Origin: DASSYK01 sp036258315
GTDB taxonomy: Bacteria; Actinomycetota; Thermoleophilia; Solirubrobacterales; 70-9
DNA: 44,347 nucleotides
Direction of reading: 5' to 3'
Assembly: GCA_036258315.1 (NCBI GenBank)
Contig: DATADX010000050.1
Span: 1-44,347 of the forward strand
Below, one piece after another: positions 9,146 to 16,281 of the stretch (positions within the stretch are counted from its first letter, which is position 1; each line of letters starts with the position of its first letter). The notes under the pieces were generated by a model. The model had not been told where the DNA came from and did no database searches. It worked only from the letters and a program-made list of their open reading frames with translations. Both the position numbers and the translations under genes were made by a program.

Positions 9146-9381
9146 TGGCGATCGCGCCGGCGGAGGTGAGGTTGCTGATCGAGGCGGCGCTGCCCGGCGC
9201 CAAGGTCGAGGTCGTGGACGAGACGGGAACGCAGGACCATCTCCGCGCGATGGTGACGGCGCCGCAATTCGAGGGGCTGTCGCGGATCGACCAGCACCGG
9301 CTCGTCAAGAAGGCCGTCCAGGCCCGGTTCGACGACGGCTCGATCCACGCTCTCTCGGTCGAGACCAGCGTCCCGGGCTGA
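9145..9381 (+). CDS. BolA family protein
   Basis: A 78-residue BolA/IbaG-type protein. The conserved His residues in TQDHLRAMV and RIDQHRLVKKAV fit the family, which binds [2Fe-2S] clusters jointly with CGFS monothiol glutaredoxins. Translation is coupled to the reductase through a TGATG overlap, and a CGFS glutaredoxin follows 35 bases later. This is the classic BolA-glutaredoxin pair involved in Fe-S cluster trafficking and iron sensing. Confidence 0.88.
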   Translation: MAIAPAEVRLLIEAALPGAKVEVVDETGTQDHLRAMVTAPQFEGLSRIDQHRLVKKAVQARFDDGSIHALSVETSVPG

Positions 9382-9400
9382 GCCGGCGAGCTGGTCTCGC

Positions 9401-9406
9401 TACGAT
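9401..9406 (+). promoter_or_regulatory. Putative -10 box of glutaredoxin gene
   Basis: TACGAT lies 10 bases before the ATG at 9417 with no Shine-Dalgarno sequence between. It would let the glutaredoxin be transcribed apart from the reductase-BolA pair. Confidence 0.35.
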
Positions 9407-9416
9407 CGGTGAACCG

Positions 9417-9833
9417 ATGGCTGAGCCGGAGCTCAAGGACAAGGTCGAGGAGCTGATCAACGACCACGAGGTGCTCCTGTTCATGAAGGGCACCCCCGAG
9501 CAGCCGCGTTGCGGCTTCTCGATGCGAGTGGTCGGCGTCCTCGACTCGATGGGCGTTGAATATGCGGCGCTCGACGTGCTTCCGGCGCTCGAGCCACTCC
9601 GCGATGCGACCGGGCAGATCGCCGACTGGCGCACGTTCCCGCAGCTCTACGTGAAGGGCGAGCTCGTCGGTGGCTGCGACATCGTCGAGGAGATGGCGGA
9701 GTCAGGCGAGCTGGCCGAGCTGCTCGGGGCGGAGCAACCGGCCCCGGACGAGCTCTCGGCGAAGCAGGAACCGCAGGCGGATCCTCAGCAGAGCCCGCCG
9801 ATGCGGATCGAGAACTCCCAGCGAACGCGCTAG
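9417..9833 (+). CDS. CGFS monothiol glutaredoxin (Grx4/GrxD type)
   Basis: A 138-residue protein whose first 105 residues are a Grx4-type domain: VLLFMKGTPEQPRCGFSMRV with the single active Cys32, the cis-proline motif TFPQLYVKGELVGGCDI, and EMAESGEL. Such proteins bind a bridging [2Fe-2S] cluster with glutathione and deliver clusters together with BolA. The last 35 residues are a Gln/Pro/Glu-rich, probably disordered tail. Most Actinobacteria lack glutathione, so the thiol that completes the cluster is an open question. Its stop shares CTAG (9830-9833) with the convergent A-type carrier. Confidence 0.9.
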   Translation: MAEPELKDKVEELINDHEVLLFMKGTPEQPRCGFSMRVVGVLDSMGVEYAALDVLPALEPLRDATGQIADWRTFPQLYVKGELVGGCDIVEEMAESGELAELLGAEQPAPDELSAKQEPQADPQQSPPMRIENSQRTR

Positions 9834-10204
9834 ACGGTCGCGGTCTGCTCGGCTTGGTCCTCGCGGACCTGGAATGAGGAGCCGCAGCCGCAGGCCGCGA
9901 CGACGTTCGGGTTGTTGACCGAGAACCCGGCGCCCTGGAGCCCGTCCACCCAGTCGACCTCGGAGCCGAACACGAACTGCATGCTCGTCTTGTCGACGAC
10001 GACCGCGACGCCGTCGGCCTCGAAGCGGTGATCGTCCTCCTTCGGCGCGTCGAAGGCGAGCGCGTACTGGAAGCCGGAGCAGCCGCCGCCGCGGACGGCG
10101 ACGCGCAGGGCCTGCTCGGCGCCGTTCTCCTGGTCGGCAAGCAGCTCCTTGACCTTGGCTGCAGCGCCCTCGGTGAGGGTGATCGGATCGGGTGTGTCAG
10201 TCAT
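9830..10204 (-). CDS. A-type Fe-S cluster carrier (ErpA/IscA-like)
   Basis: A 124-residue scaffold or carrier delivering Fe-S clusters to apo-proteins. The three ligand cysteines are visible: Cys42 in GGGCSGF, and Cys105 and Cys107 in ACGCGSSF. ATG 10204 is preferred over the in-frame GTG 10210 because homology begins with the DPITLTEGAA region. The start lies inside the end of the upstream thioredoxin-fold gene (8-base overlap), so translation is probably coupled. Together with BolA and the CGFS glutaredoxin next door it completes an Fe-S trafficking set. Confidence 0.92.
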   Translation of the reverse strand: MTDTPDPITLTEGAAAKVKELLADQENGAEQALRVAVRGGGCSGFQYALAFDAPKEDDHRFEADGVAVVVDKTSMQFVFGSEVDWVDGLQGAGFSVNNPNVVAACGCGSSFQVREDQAEQTATV

Positions 10205-10466
10205 CGCCACGCATTGTATAAGCCCACTCGACGTATTCCAGGATTCGGCGCGAGTCGTGGATCACCTCGTCCCCGTCCACGAGCACGGGCACGCGCTCCT
10301 GCCGGGTGAGCTCGACGATCTCGGGCCGGTCCTTGCCCCTCAGGGCGACCCGCTCCGTGCGGTATTCGAGTCCTCGCTTCTTCAGCCGCCTCGCGACCGT
10401 TCCGCACGGGCACAGGAAGTTCGTCGGCGTGCGGCAGCGGTAGAGGACACGGCGCGAGCCCGCCAT
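10197..10466 (-). CDS. Small thioredoxin-fold protein (glutaredoxin/GST N-domain type)
   Basis: An 89-residue protein resembling a glutaredoxin or the N-terminal domain of glutathione S-transferases. It has Cys11, then CPCG (Cys19, Cys21) at the head of the first helix, the cis-proline segment ERVPVLVDGDEVIHDS, and a C-terminal LEYVEWAY. The site is CxC rather than the usual CPxC. Its ATG overlaps the TGA of the upstream epimerase (TGATG), and it runs into the Fe-S carrier gene. The exact substrate is unknown; a thiol-redox or cluster-related role fits the context. Confidence 0.75.
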   Translation of the reverse strand: MAGSRRVLYRCRTPTNFLCPCGTVARRLKKRGLEYRTERVALRGKDRPEIVELTRQERVPVLVDGDEVIHDSRRILEYVEWAYTMRGDD

Positions 10467-11536
10467 CAGCTCCGCCCGAAGCCGAGCAGGCGGAGCGGCA
10501 GCCGCAGCGCCGCGCCGGCCCCGCTCAGCGCGGCATCGGCGACCGTGTGGCCCGACAGCCTGTCGCCCAGCTCCTCCACCTGCCAGCGCACGGTCTCCTC
10601 CAGCGTCTCCTCGTGCGGGCGCGGCTTGAAGCCGAGCTCGCGGACCGCCTTGTCGTTGCGGTAGGTCCACCATTGCATCCCCGACCGCACCTCGTCGGAC
10701 GAGGTCGGCGACGGGAGCCCGGCCTGCTCCAGCGCCTCGACCACCGCCAGCATCACGGGCCCGGGTACCTGGAGCGGCGGCGGTGGGACGCCGGCGATCC
10801 GGCTCAGATCGGCGAACAGCCGTCTCAGGCTGAAGTTCCGCCCGGCGAGCAGGTAGCGCTCCCCCTCGTCGCCCCGCTCCTCGGCGAGCAGATGCCCGCG
10901 CGCGACGTCGCGGACGTCGACGATGTTGAGGCCGCCGTCGAGATAGGCCGGGATGCGGCGAAGCAGCAGCCTGCGGACGAGCCCGTTGGACGTCCCCGAC
11001 GGATCGGGGTCCTCCGGGCCGAGCACGAACGTCGGGTTGACGATCACGACCGGCAGCCCCTTGGCGGCGACGCTCATCGCCACGCTCTCGGCCTCGTGCT
11101 TGGAGTTGATGTAAGCGATCCCGAGGTGCGCGGCCCTGAACAGCTGCGACTCGTCCGCCGTCCCGTGGGGCTGAGCGGGCCCGAGCGCACCGGCGGTCGA
11201 GGTGTGCACGACCCGGACGACCCCGGCGCGCAGCGCCTCCTCCATCACGTTGCGAGTGCCGCCGACGTTGACGTCGAAGACGCGCTCGCGGTCGGAGCGG
11301 CGCATCGAGGTCTTCCCCGCGACGTGGAAGACGCGCTCGATCCCCGCCATCGCCGCGCGCACCGAGTCGCGGTCGCAGACGTCGCCCTCGGCCAGCTCAC
11401 AGCCGATCCCGGCGAGCAGGCCTGGGTCCCGTCCGGGCCGCACCAGCACGCGCAACTCGTCGCCGCGCCGGGCGAGCTCGTTGACAAGATGCGAGCCGAT
11501 GAAGCCCGTCCCGCCCGTGACGAGCGTCGTTGCCAT
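10466..11536 (-). CDS. NAD-dependent epimerase/dehydratase (extended SDR, HpnA-like)
   Basis: A 356-residue extended short-chain dehydrogenase. The N-terminal Rossmann motif is TGGTGFIGSHL; the active-site region has VVHTSTAGALG and the Tyr-x3-Lys motif YINSK; VVIVNPTFVLGP and RIPAYLDGGLNIVDV resemble hopanoid-associated epimerase HpnA and dihydroflavonol reductases. The substrate is not readable from sequence, and no other hopanoid gene is nearby. ATG 11536 starts 24 bases from the divergent DegV gene, and TACCAT lies 8 bases upstream of it. It heads a three-gene unit with the thioredoxin-fold and Fe-S carrier genes. Confidence 0.85.
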   Translation of the reverse strand: MATTLVTGGTGFIGSHLVNELARRGDELRVLVRPGRDPGLLAGIGCELAEGDVCDRDSVRAAMAGIERVFHVAGKTSMRRSDRERVFDVNVGGTRNVMEEALRAGVVRVVHTSTAGALGPAQPHGTADESQLFRAAHLGIAYINSKHEAESVAMSVAAKGLPVVIVNPTFVLGPEDPDPSGTSNGLVRRLLLRRIPAYLDGGLNIVDVRDVARGHLLAEERGDEGERYLLAGRNFSLRRLFADLSRIAGVPPPPLQVPGPVMLAVVEALEQAGLPSPTSSDEVRSGMQWWTYRNDKAVRELGFKPRPHEETLEETVRWQVEELGDRLSGHTVADAALSGAGAALRLPLRLLGFGRS

Positions 11537-11544
11537 CGGCGCGC

Positions 11545-11554
11545 ATGGTAGAAC
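11545..11554. promoter_or_regulatory. Overlapping divergent -10 boxes
   Basis: On the minus strand TACCAT (11545-11550) lies 8 bases before the epimerase ATG. On the plus strand TAGAAC (11549-11554) lies 6 bases before the DegV GTG. The two boxes share two bases, so polymerase should occupy only one promoter at a time if both are real. Confidence 0.35.
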
Positions 11555-11560
11555 GCCCCG

Positions 11561-12442
11561 GTGAGCGCCTCGAGAGAGACGGCGATCGTCGCCGACACGA
11601 CGTCCACCCTGCCGCCCGAGGTGCTCTCGGAATACGACGTGAACCTCGTCAGCCTGTACGTCGGCCTGGAGGGCGAGCAGCAGCGCGAGTCCGAGATCAC
11701 CGACCTCGACGAGTTCTACCAGCGCCTCCGAGTCTCCGAGGAGACCGTGACGACGTCGCAGCCGTCCGTCGGGGACTTCATCGAGGTCTACGAGCCGCTG
11801 CTGGCCGACGACCGCGAGATCGTCTCGGTTCATCTCTCCGCCGGGATCTCGGGGACCTACGAGTCGGCCGTGCAGGCCCGCGAGCGGCTGTCGGCCGAGG
11901 GCGAGGCCGGCGACCGGATCCAGATCGTCGACTCGAGCACGGCCGCCGGCGGGATGGGATTGGTCCTGCTCGGGGCGGCGCGCGCGGTCGCCCGCGGCGC
12001 CTCGGCCGAGGAGGCCGCGGCGGCGGCGAAGCAGACACGGGCGGATCTGAAGATCTGGTTCGCCGTCGACACCCTCGAGTACCTGCGGCGCGGGGGGCGG
12101 ATCGGCACCGCCGGGGCGTGGCTGGGGACGACGCTGAAGATCAAGCCGATCCTCACGTTCGGGCGCGAGGTCGAGCCGGTCGAGCGGGTCCGGACCCGAT
12201 CGCGCTCGCTCGAGCGCCTGCTCGGCTACGCGCGGCAGCGCCACGAGGACGGCGCCGATGCCTGGGTCGTCCAGCACATCCAGGACCCCGAGGCGGCCGA
12301 GCGGATGGTCGCGGAGTGCCGCAAGATCTTCGGCTGCGAGCCGGTGTTCGTCTCGGAGATCGGCCCGGTGCTCGGCGCCCACGCCGGGCCCGGGCTGGTC
12401 GGCGTCGGCTCGACCACCCGAGCCGCGCTCGGCTTGGACTGA
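11561..12442 (+). CDS. DegV family fatty-acid-binding protein
   Basis: A 293-residue DegV protein. The family opens with AIVADTTSTLPPEV and has the lipid-contacting motifs TTSQPSVGDF and HLSAGISGTYESA. The second half contains DTLEYLRRGGRIG, and SEIGPVLGAHAGPG at the end is diagnostic. DegV-type proteins (for example FakB) bind single fatty acids and present them to a fatty acid kinase, FakA. No FakA is in this window, so the partner is unknown here. GTG 11561 has no Shine-Dalgarno sequence. It ends one base before the convergent DUF3618 gene. Confidence 0.9.
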   Translation: MSASRETAIVADTTSTLPPEVLSEYDVNLVSLYVGLEGEQQRESEITDLDEFYQRLRVSEETVTTSQPSVGDFIEVYEPLLADDREIVSVHLSAGISGTYESAVQARERLSAEGEAGDRIQIVDSSTAAGGMGLVLLGAARAVARGASAEEAAAAAKQTRADLKIWFAVDTLEYLRRGGRIGTAGAWLGTTLKIKPILTFGREVEPVERVRTRSRSLERLLGYARQRHEDGADAWVVQHIQDPEAAERMVAECRKIFGCEPVFVSEIGPVLGAHAGPGLVGVGSTTRAALGLD

Positions 12443-12443
12443 G

Positions 12444-12722
12444 CTAGCGCCGACGCCGGCGCAGCGCGAACACGCCGCCGACGATGCAGCCGACCACCGC
12501 CGCTCCGACGAGCAGCTCGGTCCTGTGCTTCCCGATCTGAGCCTTGATGTCGGTCGCCTCGCTCCAGCGCTCGCGCAGGACGTCGACCGAGCGCGCGAGC
12601 TCCGTGCGCTGCTTGACGACGTCGGCGCGGATCTGAGCGGCCGAGCGCGTGCCCGGAGGCGGCGGGACGTAGCGGCCGTTGCCGGACGCCGGCGTCGTGG
12701 TCGTGGCAGTGCTTGCATCCAT
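12444..12722 (-). CDS. DUF3618 family membrane-anchored protein
   Basis: A 92-residue protein: a Thr/Pro-rich N-terminus, an amphipathic helix (IRADVVKQRTELARSVDVLR) typical of DUF3618, one C-terminal membrane helix (LLVGAAVVGCIVGGVFAL) and a poly-Arg tail. The biochemical function is unknown. Its ATG overlaps the TGA of the Holin-X gene (TGATG). The arrangement recalls the E. coli YqjD/YqjE pair of inner-membrane proteins (analogy, not homology). Confidence 0.82.
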   Translation of the reverse strand: MDASTATTTTPASGNGRYVPPPPGTRSAAQIRADVVKQRTELARSVDVLRERWSEATDIKAQIGKHRTELLVGAAVVGCIVGGVFALRRRRR

Positions 12723-13216
12723 CAGCTCGACTCCTCGGTTTCGAATGTCGCCTTGATCTCCTTCGCCTCCTCAATCGCCATGTCGGGCGTCGGCGGCGCG
12801 GCCTTCTGGAAGGCCCGGTAAGCGATCAGCCCGCCGATCGCGGCGAGCAGCAGGAAGAACACCGCCTCGACCAGGAAGCCGGCCCAGACGTCGTTCTCGA
12901 AGAACAGGTCGTTGAGCCCCCAGGCGATCGCGTGCATCAGCATCGCGAGCGCGGCGAGCACGAACACGCCCGCGACGAGGGCGGTCACGGATCCCTGCAG
13001 GAGCCGGTTGAGCTTCTCGGTGACTTCGGTCTTGGCGAGCTCGATCTCCTCGCGGACCAGCACGCTGGCGCGATCGGAGACCTCGAAGACGAGCTCGCCG
13101 ACGCTCATCTCCTCCGGCGGCCTCTCGCCGTTCACGGGAGGCGGGCTGTTCGGGGAGGTCGCTGCTGGCGGCGGCTGCTCGGGCCCCGGCTCAGGCCTGC
13201 CCTCACCGTCGCTCAT
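12722..13216 (-). CDS. Actinobacterial Holin-X (PF07332-type) membrane protein
   Basis: A 164-residue protein with a Pro/Glu-rich N-terminal 40 residues, a family segment with VLVREEIELAKTEVTEKL, and two hydrophobic hairpin segments at about 80-103 and 115-137. The family is called Phage_holin_3_6 or Holin-X, but chromosomal copies sit in envelope-associated operons, and no phage genes are nearby. The ATG at 13216 overlaps the stop of the 44-residue upstream protein (ATGA). Its function is unknown; envelope maintenance is the usual inference. Confidence 0.83.
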   Translation of the reverse strand: MSDGEGRPEPGPEQPPPAATSPNSPPPVNGERPPEEMSVGELVFEVSDRASVLVREEIELAKTEVTEKLNRLLQGSVTALVAGVFVLAALAMLMHAIAWGLNDLFFENDVWAGFLVEAVFFLLLAAIGGLIAYRAFQKAAPPTPDMAIEEAKEIKATFETEESS

Positions 13217-13347
13217 TCCGGCGGCTCCTCGTTGAAGACCCGCCGGTAGATCACCTCGGAGATCCGATGCGCGGCAACCGTCGCGAGCGCCCCGGTCGCC
13301 GCCAGCATCCCGGCCCAGATCAGTCTTCGCAGGATCTCGCTGTCCAC
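13213..13347 (-). CDS. Small membrane protein (44 aa), DUF4235-like
   Basis: A short gene with strong signals: AAGGAGA lies a few bases before GTG 13347, and its TGA overlaps the Holin-X ATG. The product has one hydrophobic helix (LIWAGMLAATGALATVAA), then a basic segment IYRRVF and the ending NEEPPE. A Trp at the helix start and an EEPP ending resemble DUF4235 proteins, which often sit next to Holin-X and DUF3618 genes in Actinobacteria. It is probably the first gene of the three-gene envelope operon. Confidence 0.72.
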   Translation of the reverse strand: MDSEILRRLIWAGMLAATGALATVAAHRISEVIYRRVFNEEPPE

Positions 13348-13367
13348 TCTCGTCTCCTTCTCGCGCG

Positions 13368-14648
13368 CTACCCGGTGTTCGAAGCGGAGTAAACCACCTC
13401 GGCGGCCTCGCCATCGGCCCGCACCCCGCCACGCTCGGCGTAACGCCCCCAGCGCTCGAAGAAACCGCGGTAGACGTTGTAGGTGAACTTGGAGTCGATC
13501 ACCTCGAGGATCCCGTGCGCGCCCGCCGGAACGATCCAGACGCGAACCAGGTCGTTACCGCGTGCCGCCTCCTCCAGCATCCGCGCGTGCTCGACCTTGA
13601 CGATCTGATCGTCCTCGGGGTGGAGGACCAGCAGCGGCACTTTCGCCTCGGCGACGTGATCGACGCCGGTCGCGTTGCGCCAGATCTGCTCGCCGCTGAG
13701 CCCGTAGTAGGGACCCGCGACGATCTCCATCACCCGCGCCATGTCCTCCGCCTCCGGGGGCCAGCGCCCTGAGCGCACCCGGGAGATGAACGCGGCCTCG
13801 AAGGCTCGGTGGATCGGGTAGCGAGGATGGCTGCGGGGGACCGGCTCGGCCAGGCGCAGCCAGGCCCGCTTCGGGTCGGCGGGCGGCGAGACGGCGATCA
13901 GCCCGCCGTCCAGCGCCTCCTCGGCGCCGTCCGCGTAGGAGGCGTTCAGGACCGACCCGCCGCCGAGCGAGATCCCGAGTGCGCCGACGCTGGTCGAGCC
14001 GAGCTCCTTCATGTAGCGCGCCAGCCCGAGTACGTCGAGGCTCTCCTTCCAACCCGCCGTCGAGGGCGCCGGTGAGGTCAGCTCGGTGAGCCCGAAGCTG
14101 CGCAAATCGAGCGCGGCGACGTTGAACCCCCACTCGTAGAAGGCCTTGACCGCGATCTGGCGGACGTAGTCGAACCGGCTCGAGGTGAACAGCCCATGGA
14201 CGACGATCAGCCCCGGACGCGCAGCCTCCTGGAGGCCGATCGAGGCGGCGATCCGCTCGCCGTCGGCGCCCTCGACGATGTGGTCCTTGAACTGGGCCGG
14301 ATAGCGGTAGCCGAGCACGGCTCCCTCGCGGTGCTGGGCGATCACGAAGTTGGAGATGTCCGCGAGCCCGCGGCGCGCCTCCGAGACCGGCAGGGAGCGC
14401 AGCTGGTGCTCGAGCGTCCCGAGCTCGGCCATCAGCGCCGGCATCGAGCGCTCGCGCTCGGGCGGCACGGGTAACGGCTGCCTCGTGCGCGCCTCGAGCC
14501 TCGTCAGCCAGTCGCGCACCCGCCCGCCGGCGGCCTGCCCGAGGAGGTAGAGCGGCAGCGCGATCAGGCCGAAGAAGACGTTGACGAGCTTCGCGACGCC
14601 GTGCAGGACCCGGTCCTGCCGCTGCGTCCGCGCCAGCCCCTCCCACAT
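13368..14648 (-). CDS. Large alpha/beta hydrolase with N-terminal hydrophobic segment
   Basis: A 426-residue alpha/beta hydrolase. An N-terminal hydrophobic helix (about 19-36, FFGLIALPLYLLGQAAGG) may tether it to the membrane. The core starts near residue 150 with VVHGLFTSSRFDY (oxyanion HG), the nucleophile motif is GISLGGGS, and the likely Asp and His are in LHPEDDQIV and PAGAHGIL. It resembles serine-peptidase-like or YheT-like hydrolases; the substrate is unknown. It starts 7 bases after the TetR stop, so it is the third gene of the nitrilase-TetR-hydrolase operon. ATG 14648 is chosen because the frame further upstream overlaps tetR. Confidence 0.83.
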   Translation of the reverse strand: MWEGLARTQRQDRVLHGVAKLVNVFFGLIALPLYLLGQAAGGRVRDWLTRLEARTRQPLPVPPERERSMPALMAELGTLEHQLRSLPVSEARRGLADISNFVIAQHREGAVLGYRYPAQFKDHIVEGADGERIAASIGLQEAARPGLIVVHGLFTSSRFDYVRQIAVKAFYEWGFNVAALDLRSFGLTELTSPAPSTAGWKESLDVLGLARYMKELGSTSVGALGISLGGGSVLNASYADGAEEALDGGLIAVSPPADPKRAWLRLAEPVPRSHPRYPIHRAFEAAFISRVRSGRWPPEAEDMARVMEIVAGPYYGLSGEQIWRNATGVDHVAEAKVPLLVLHPEDDQIVKVEHARMLEEAARGNDLVRVWIVPAGAHGILEVIDSKFTYNVYRGFFERWGRYAERGGVRADGEAAEVVYSASNTG

Positions 14649-14655
14649 CGCGGCG

Positions 14656-15276
14656 CTACCCCGCCACTCGCTCGGCCGCGCGCGGCTCCAGCCCGCCGCA
14701 GATCGTCTCCACCACCAGCCCCTTCGCACGCTCGTAGTCCTCGTCGCCCCCGGGCACGACCTCGAAGATCCAGCCGGTCAGGAGCTGCTCGATCGCGCCG
14801 TAGAAGAGCATCGCCGCGAACTCGGCGCTGACGTCGCTCCGGAATTCGCCGGCGGCCTGGGCGTCGGCGACGATCTTGGCGATCGCGTCGTATGCCTCGC
14901 GGATCTCGGGGAGATGGGTGCGCCCGAAGCTGTTGGCCGCGCGGGTCACCTCGACGATGATCACCTTCATCAGCTCGGGGTCGTGGCGGTAGGACTCGAT
15001 GATGAACCCGGCGGCGGCCTCGAGCTTGTCCCGGGGCGAGTCGAGCTCCGTGTCGGCCCGGCGGATCGCGTCGAGCAGCAGCGCCCACCGCTCGGTGAAG
15101 AGCTCGTTGAGCATCTGGTCCTTCGAGTCGAAGTAGTGGTAGACGAGCCCATAGGCCACTCCCGCCTCCTCGGTGATGTCGGAGACGCGGGCGGCATGGA
15201 ATCCCTGCCGCGCGAACACCCGGATCGCCGCGTCGAGGATCGCGCGCCGCTTCTCGGTCGGGCTGCCGATGGCCAT
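14656..15276 (-). CDS. TetR family transcriptional regulator
   Basis: A 206-residue TetR regulator with the N-terminal helix-turn-helix (AAIRVFARQGFHAARVSDI, then GVAYGLVYHYFDSKDQML). The C-terminal ligand domain resembles FadR/BetI-type regulators of lipid genes (VEVTRAANSFG, FYGAIEQLLTGW). The start codon overlaps the nitrilase stop (TGATG). It probably represses its own operon through the palindrome at 16167-16180, 19 bases before the nitrilase start. The ligand is unknown. Confidence 0.92.
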   Translation of the reverse strand: MAIGSPTEKRRAILDAAIRVFARQGFHAARVSDITEEAGVAYGLVYHYFDSKDQMLNELFTERWALLLDAIRRADTELDSPRDKLEAAAGFIIESYRHDPELMKVIIVEVTRAANSFGRTHLPEIREAYDAIAKIVADAQAAGEFRSDVSAEFAAMLFYGAIEQLLTGWIFEVVPGGDEDYERAKGLVVETICGGLEPRAAERVAG

Positions 15277-16148
15277 CAGGACGCCCCCGCGGTGCTCGCC
15301 CGCTGTTCGCCCCGCGAGGCCTCCGAACCGCCCAGCCCGGGCCAGCGGTAGGCGGAGGGGCGGCGGTTGGCCAGCGAGGGCAGGCTCTGGCGGATCTCGT
15401 TCTGGGCGGTGACCTCGAGTTCGGCCGCGATGAAGCACTCCGTGTCCGGAGCCTGGGCGAGGACCACGCCCCAGGGGTCGACGATCATCGAGCGCCCGAA
15501 GCTCTTGTAGCGGGGGGGCGCGGCGCCGACCTGGTCCGCGGCGATAACGAACACCTGGTTCTCGATCGCCCTGGCCCGCAGCAATACCTCCCAGTGGTCG
15601 CGACCCGTCCGCTCCGTGAAGGCCGAGGGCACGGTGATGATCCGCGCCTCCCTGAGGGCGAGGATCCGGTAGAGCTCGGGGAAGCGGAGGTCGTAGCAGA
15701 CGGTCAGCCCGACCGGGATGCCGCCGCCGTCGGCGACGACGATCTCGTCGCCGGGCTGCTCGGCCTCCGACTCGCGGTAGGAGACGTCGTCGACCTCGAC
15801 GTCGAACATGTGGATCTTCCGGTAGACGCCGCGGGGCGCCCCGTCCGGCCCGATCAGGACCGAGGTGTTGAAGAGCTTCTCCTCCCCCGCGACCCGCTCG
15901 GGGAAGCTGCCGGCGACGAGATGGATGCCGAGCGCGCGCGCCCATTCGGCCGCGGCGCCGAGGGCGGGGCCGTCGAGCGGCTCCGCGGCCGCCCGGAGGC
16001 TCTCGGGCGGGCCGAGCAGGGTCCACTTCTCGGGCAGCACGACGAGCTCGGCGTCGTCGGCCGCGGCGTCTCGGACGAGCGCCTCGGCGACCCTCAGATT
16101 TCGCTCGTAGTCGTCGGTGGAATTGAGCTGTACGGCGGCGACTCGCAT
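15276..16148 (-). CDS. Carbon-nitrogen hydrolase (nitrilase superfamily)
   Basis: A 290-residue amidase of the nitrilase superfamily, with the complete Glu-Lys-Cys triad: Glu40 in LPEKW, Lys111 in YRKIHMFD and Cys151 in GLTVCYDLRFPELYR. The motifs fit the Nit1/Nit2 (omega-amidase or deaminated-glutathione amidase) branch, but the substrate is not certain. ATG 16148 is chosen because GGAGAG lies directly upstream; an in-frame TTG at 16181 would run through the operator. It is the first gene of an operon with TetR and a hydrolase. Confidence 0.9.
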   Translation of the reverse strand: MRVAAVQLNSTDDYERNLRVAEALVRDAAADDAELVVLPEKWTLLGPPESLRAAAEPLDGPALGAAAEWARALGIHLVAGSFPERVAGEEKLFNTSVLIGPDGAPRGVYRKIHMFDVEVDDVSYRESEAEQPGDEIVVADGGGIPVGLTVCYDLRFPELYRILALREARIITVPSAFTERTGRDHWEVLLRARAIENQVFVIAADQVGAAPPRYKSFGRSMIVDPWGVVLAQAPDTECFIAAELEVTAQNEIRQSLPSLANRRPSAYRWPGLGGSEASRGEQRASTAGAS

Positions 16149-16166
16149 CTCTCTCCGGTCGCTGGC

Positions 16167-16180
16167 TGACTGACCAGTCA
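16167..16180. promoter_or_regulatory. TetR-type operator
   Basis: TGACTGACCAGTCA has inverted arms TGACT/AGTCA around four bases. It lies 19 bases before the nitrilase start of the operon that encodes the TetR regulator. On the minus strand it overlaps TTGACT, a plausible -35, which would suit repression. Confidence 0.6.
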
Positions 16181-16281
16181 ATCTAGCGCCGTTGCCCGCC
16201 CGGCGCGGGCGGGCGCGCCCTGGCCGCTAACGTGACGAACGTACGGTGTAGGCGCGTCGCAACCTGGAAAGGCGAAACGGA

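Noticed and set aside
12722..13216. Holin-X gene as evidence of a prophage
   Set aside because: No integrase, terminase, capsid, tail or attachment repeats nearby; Holin-X proteins are common chromosomal genes.
16149..16181. N-terminal extension of the nitrilase from TTG 16181
   Set aside because: It would place the coding start on the TetR operator, and a good Shine-Dalgarno sequence precedes ATG 16148.
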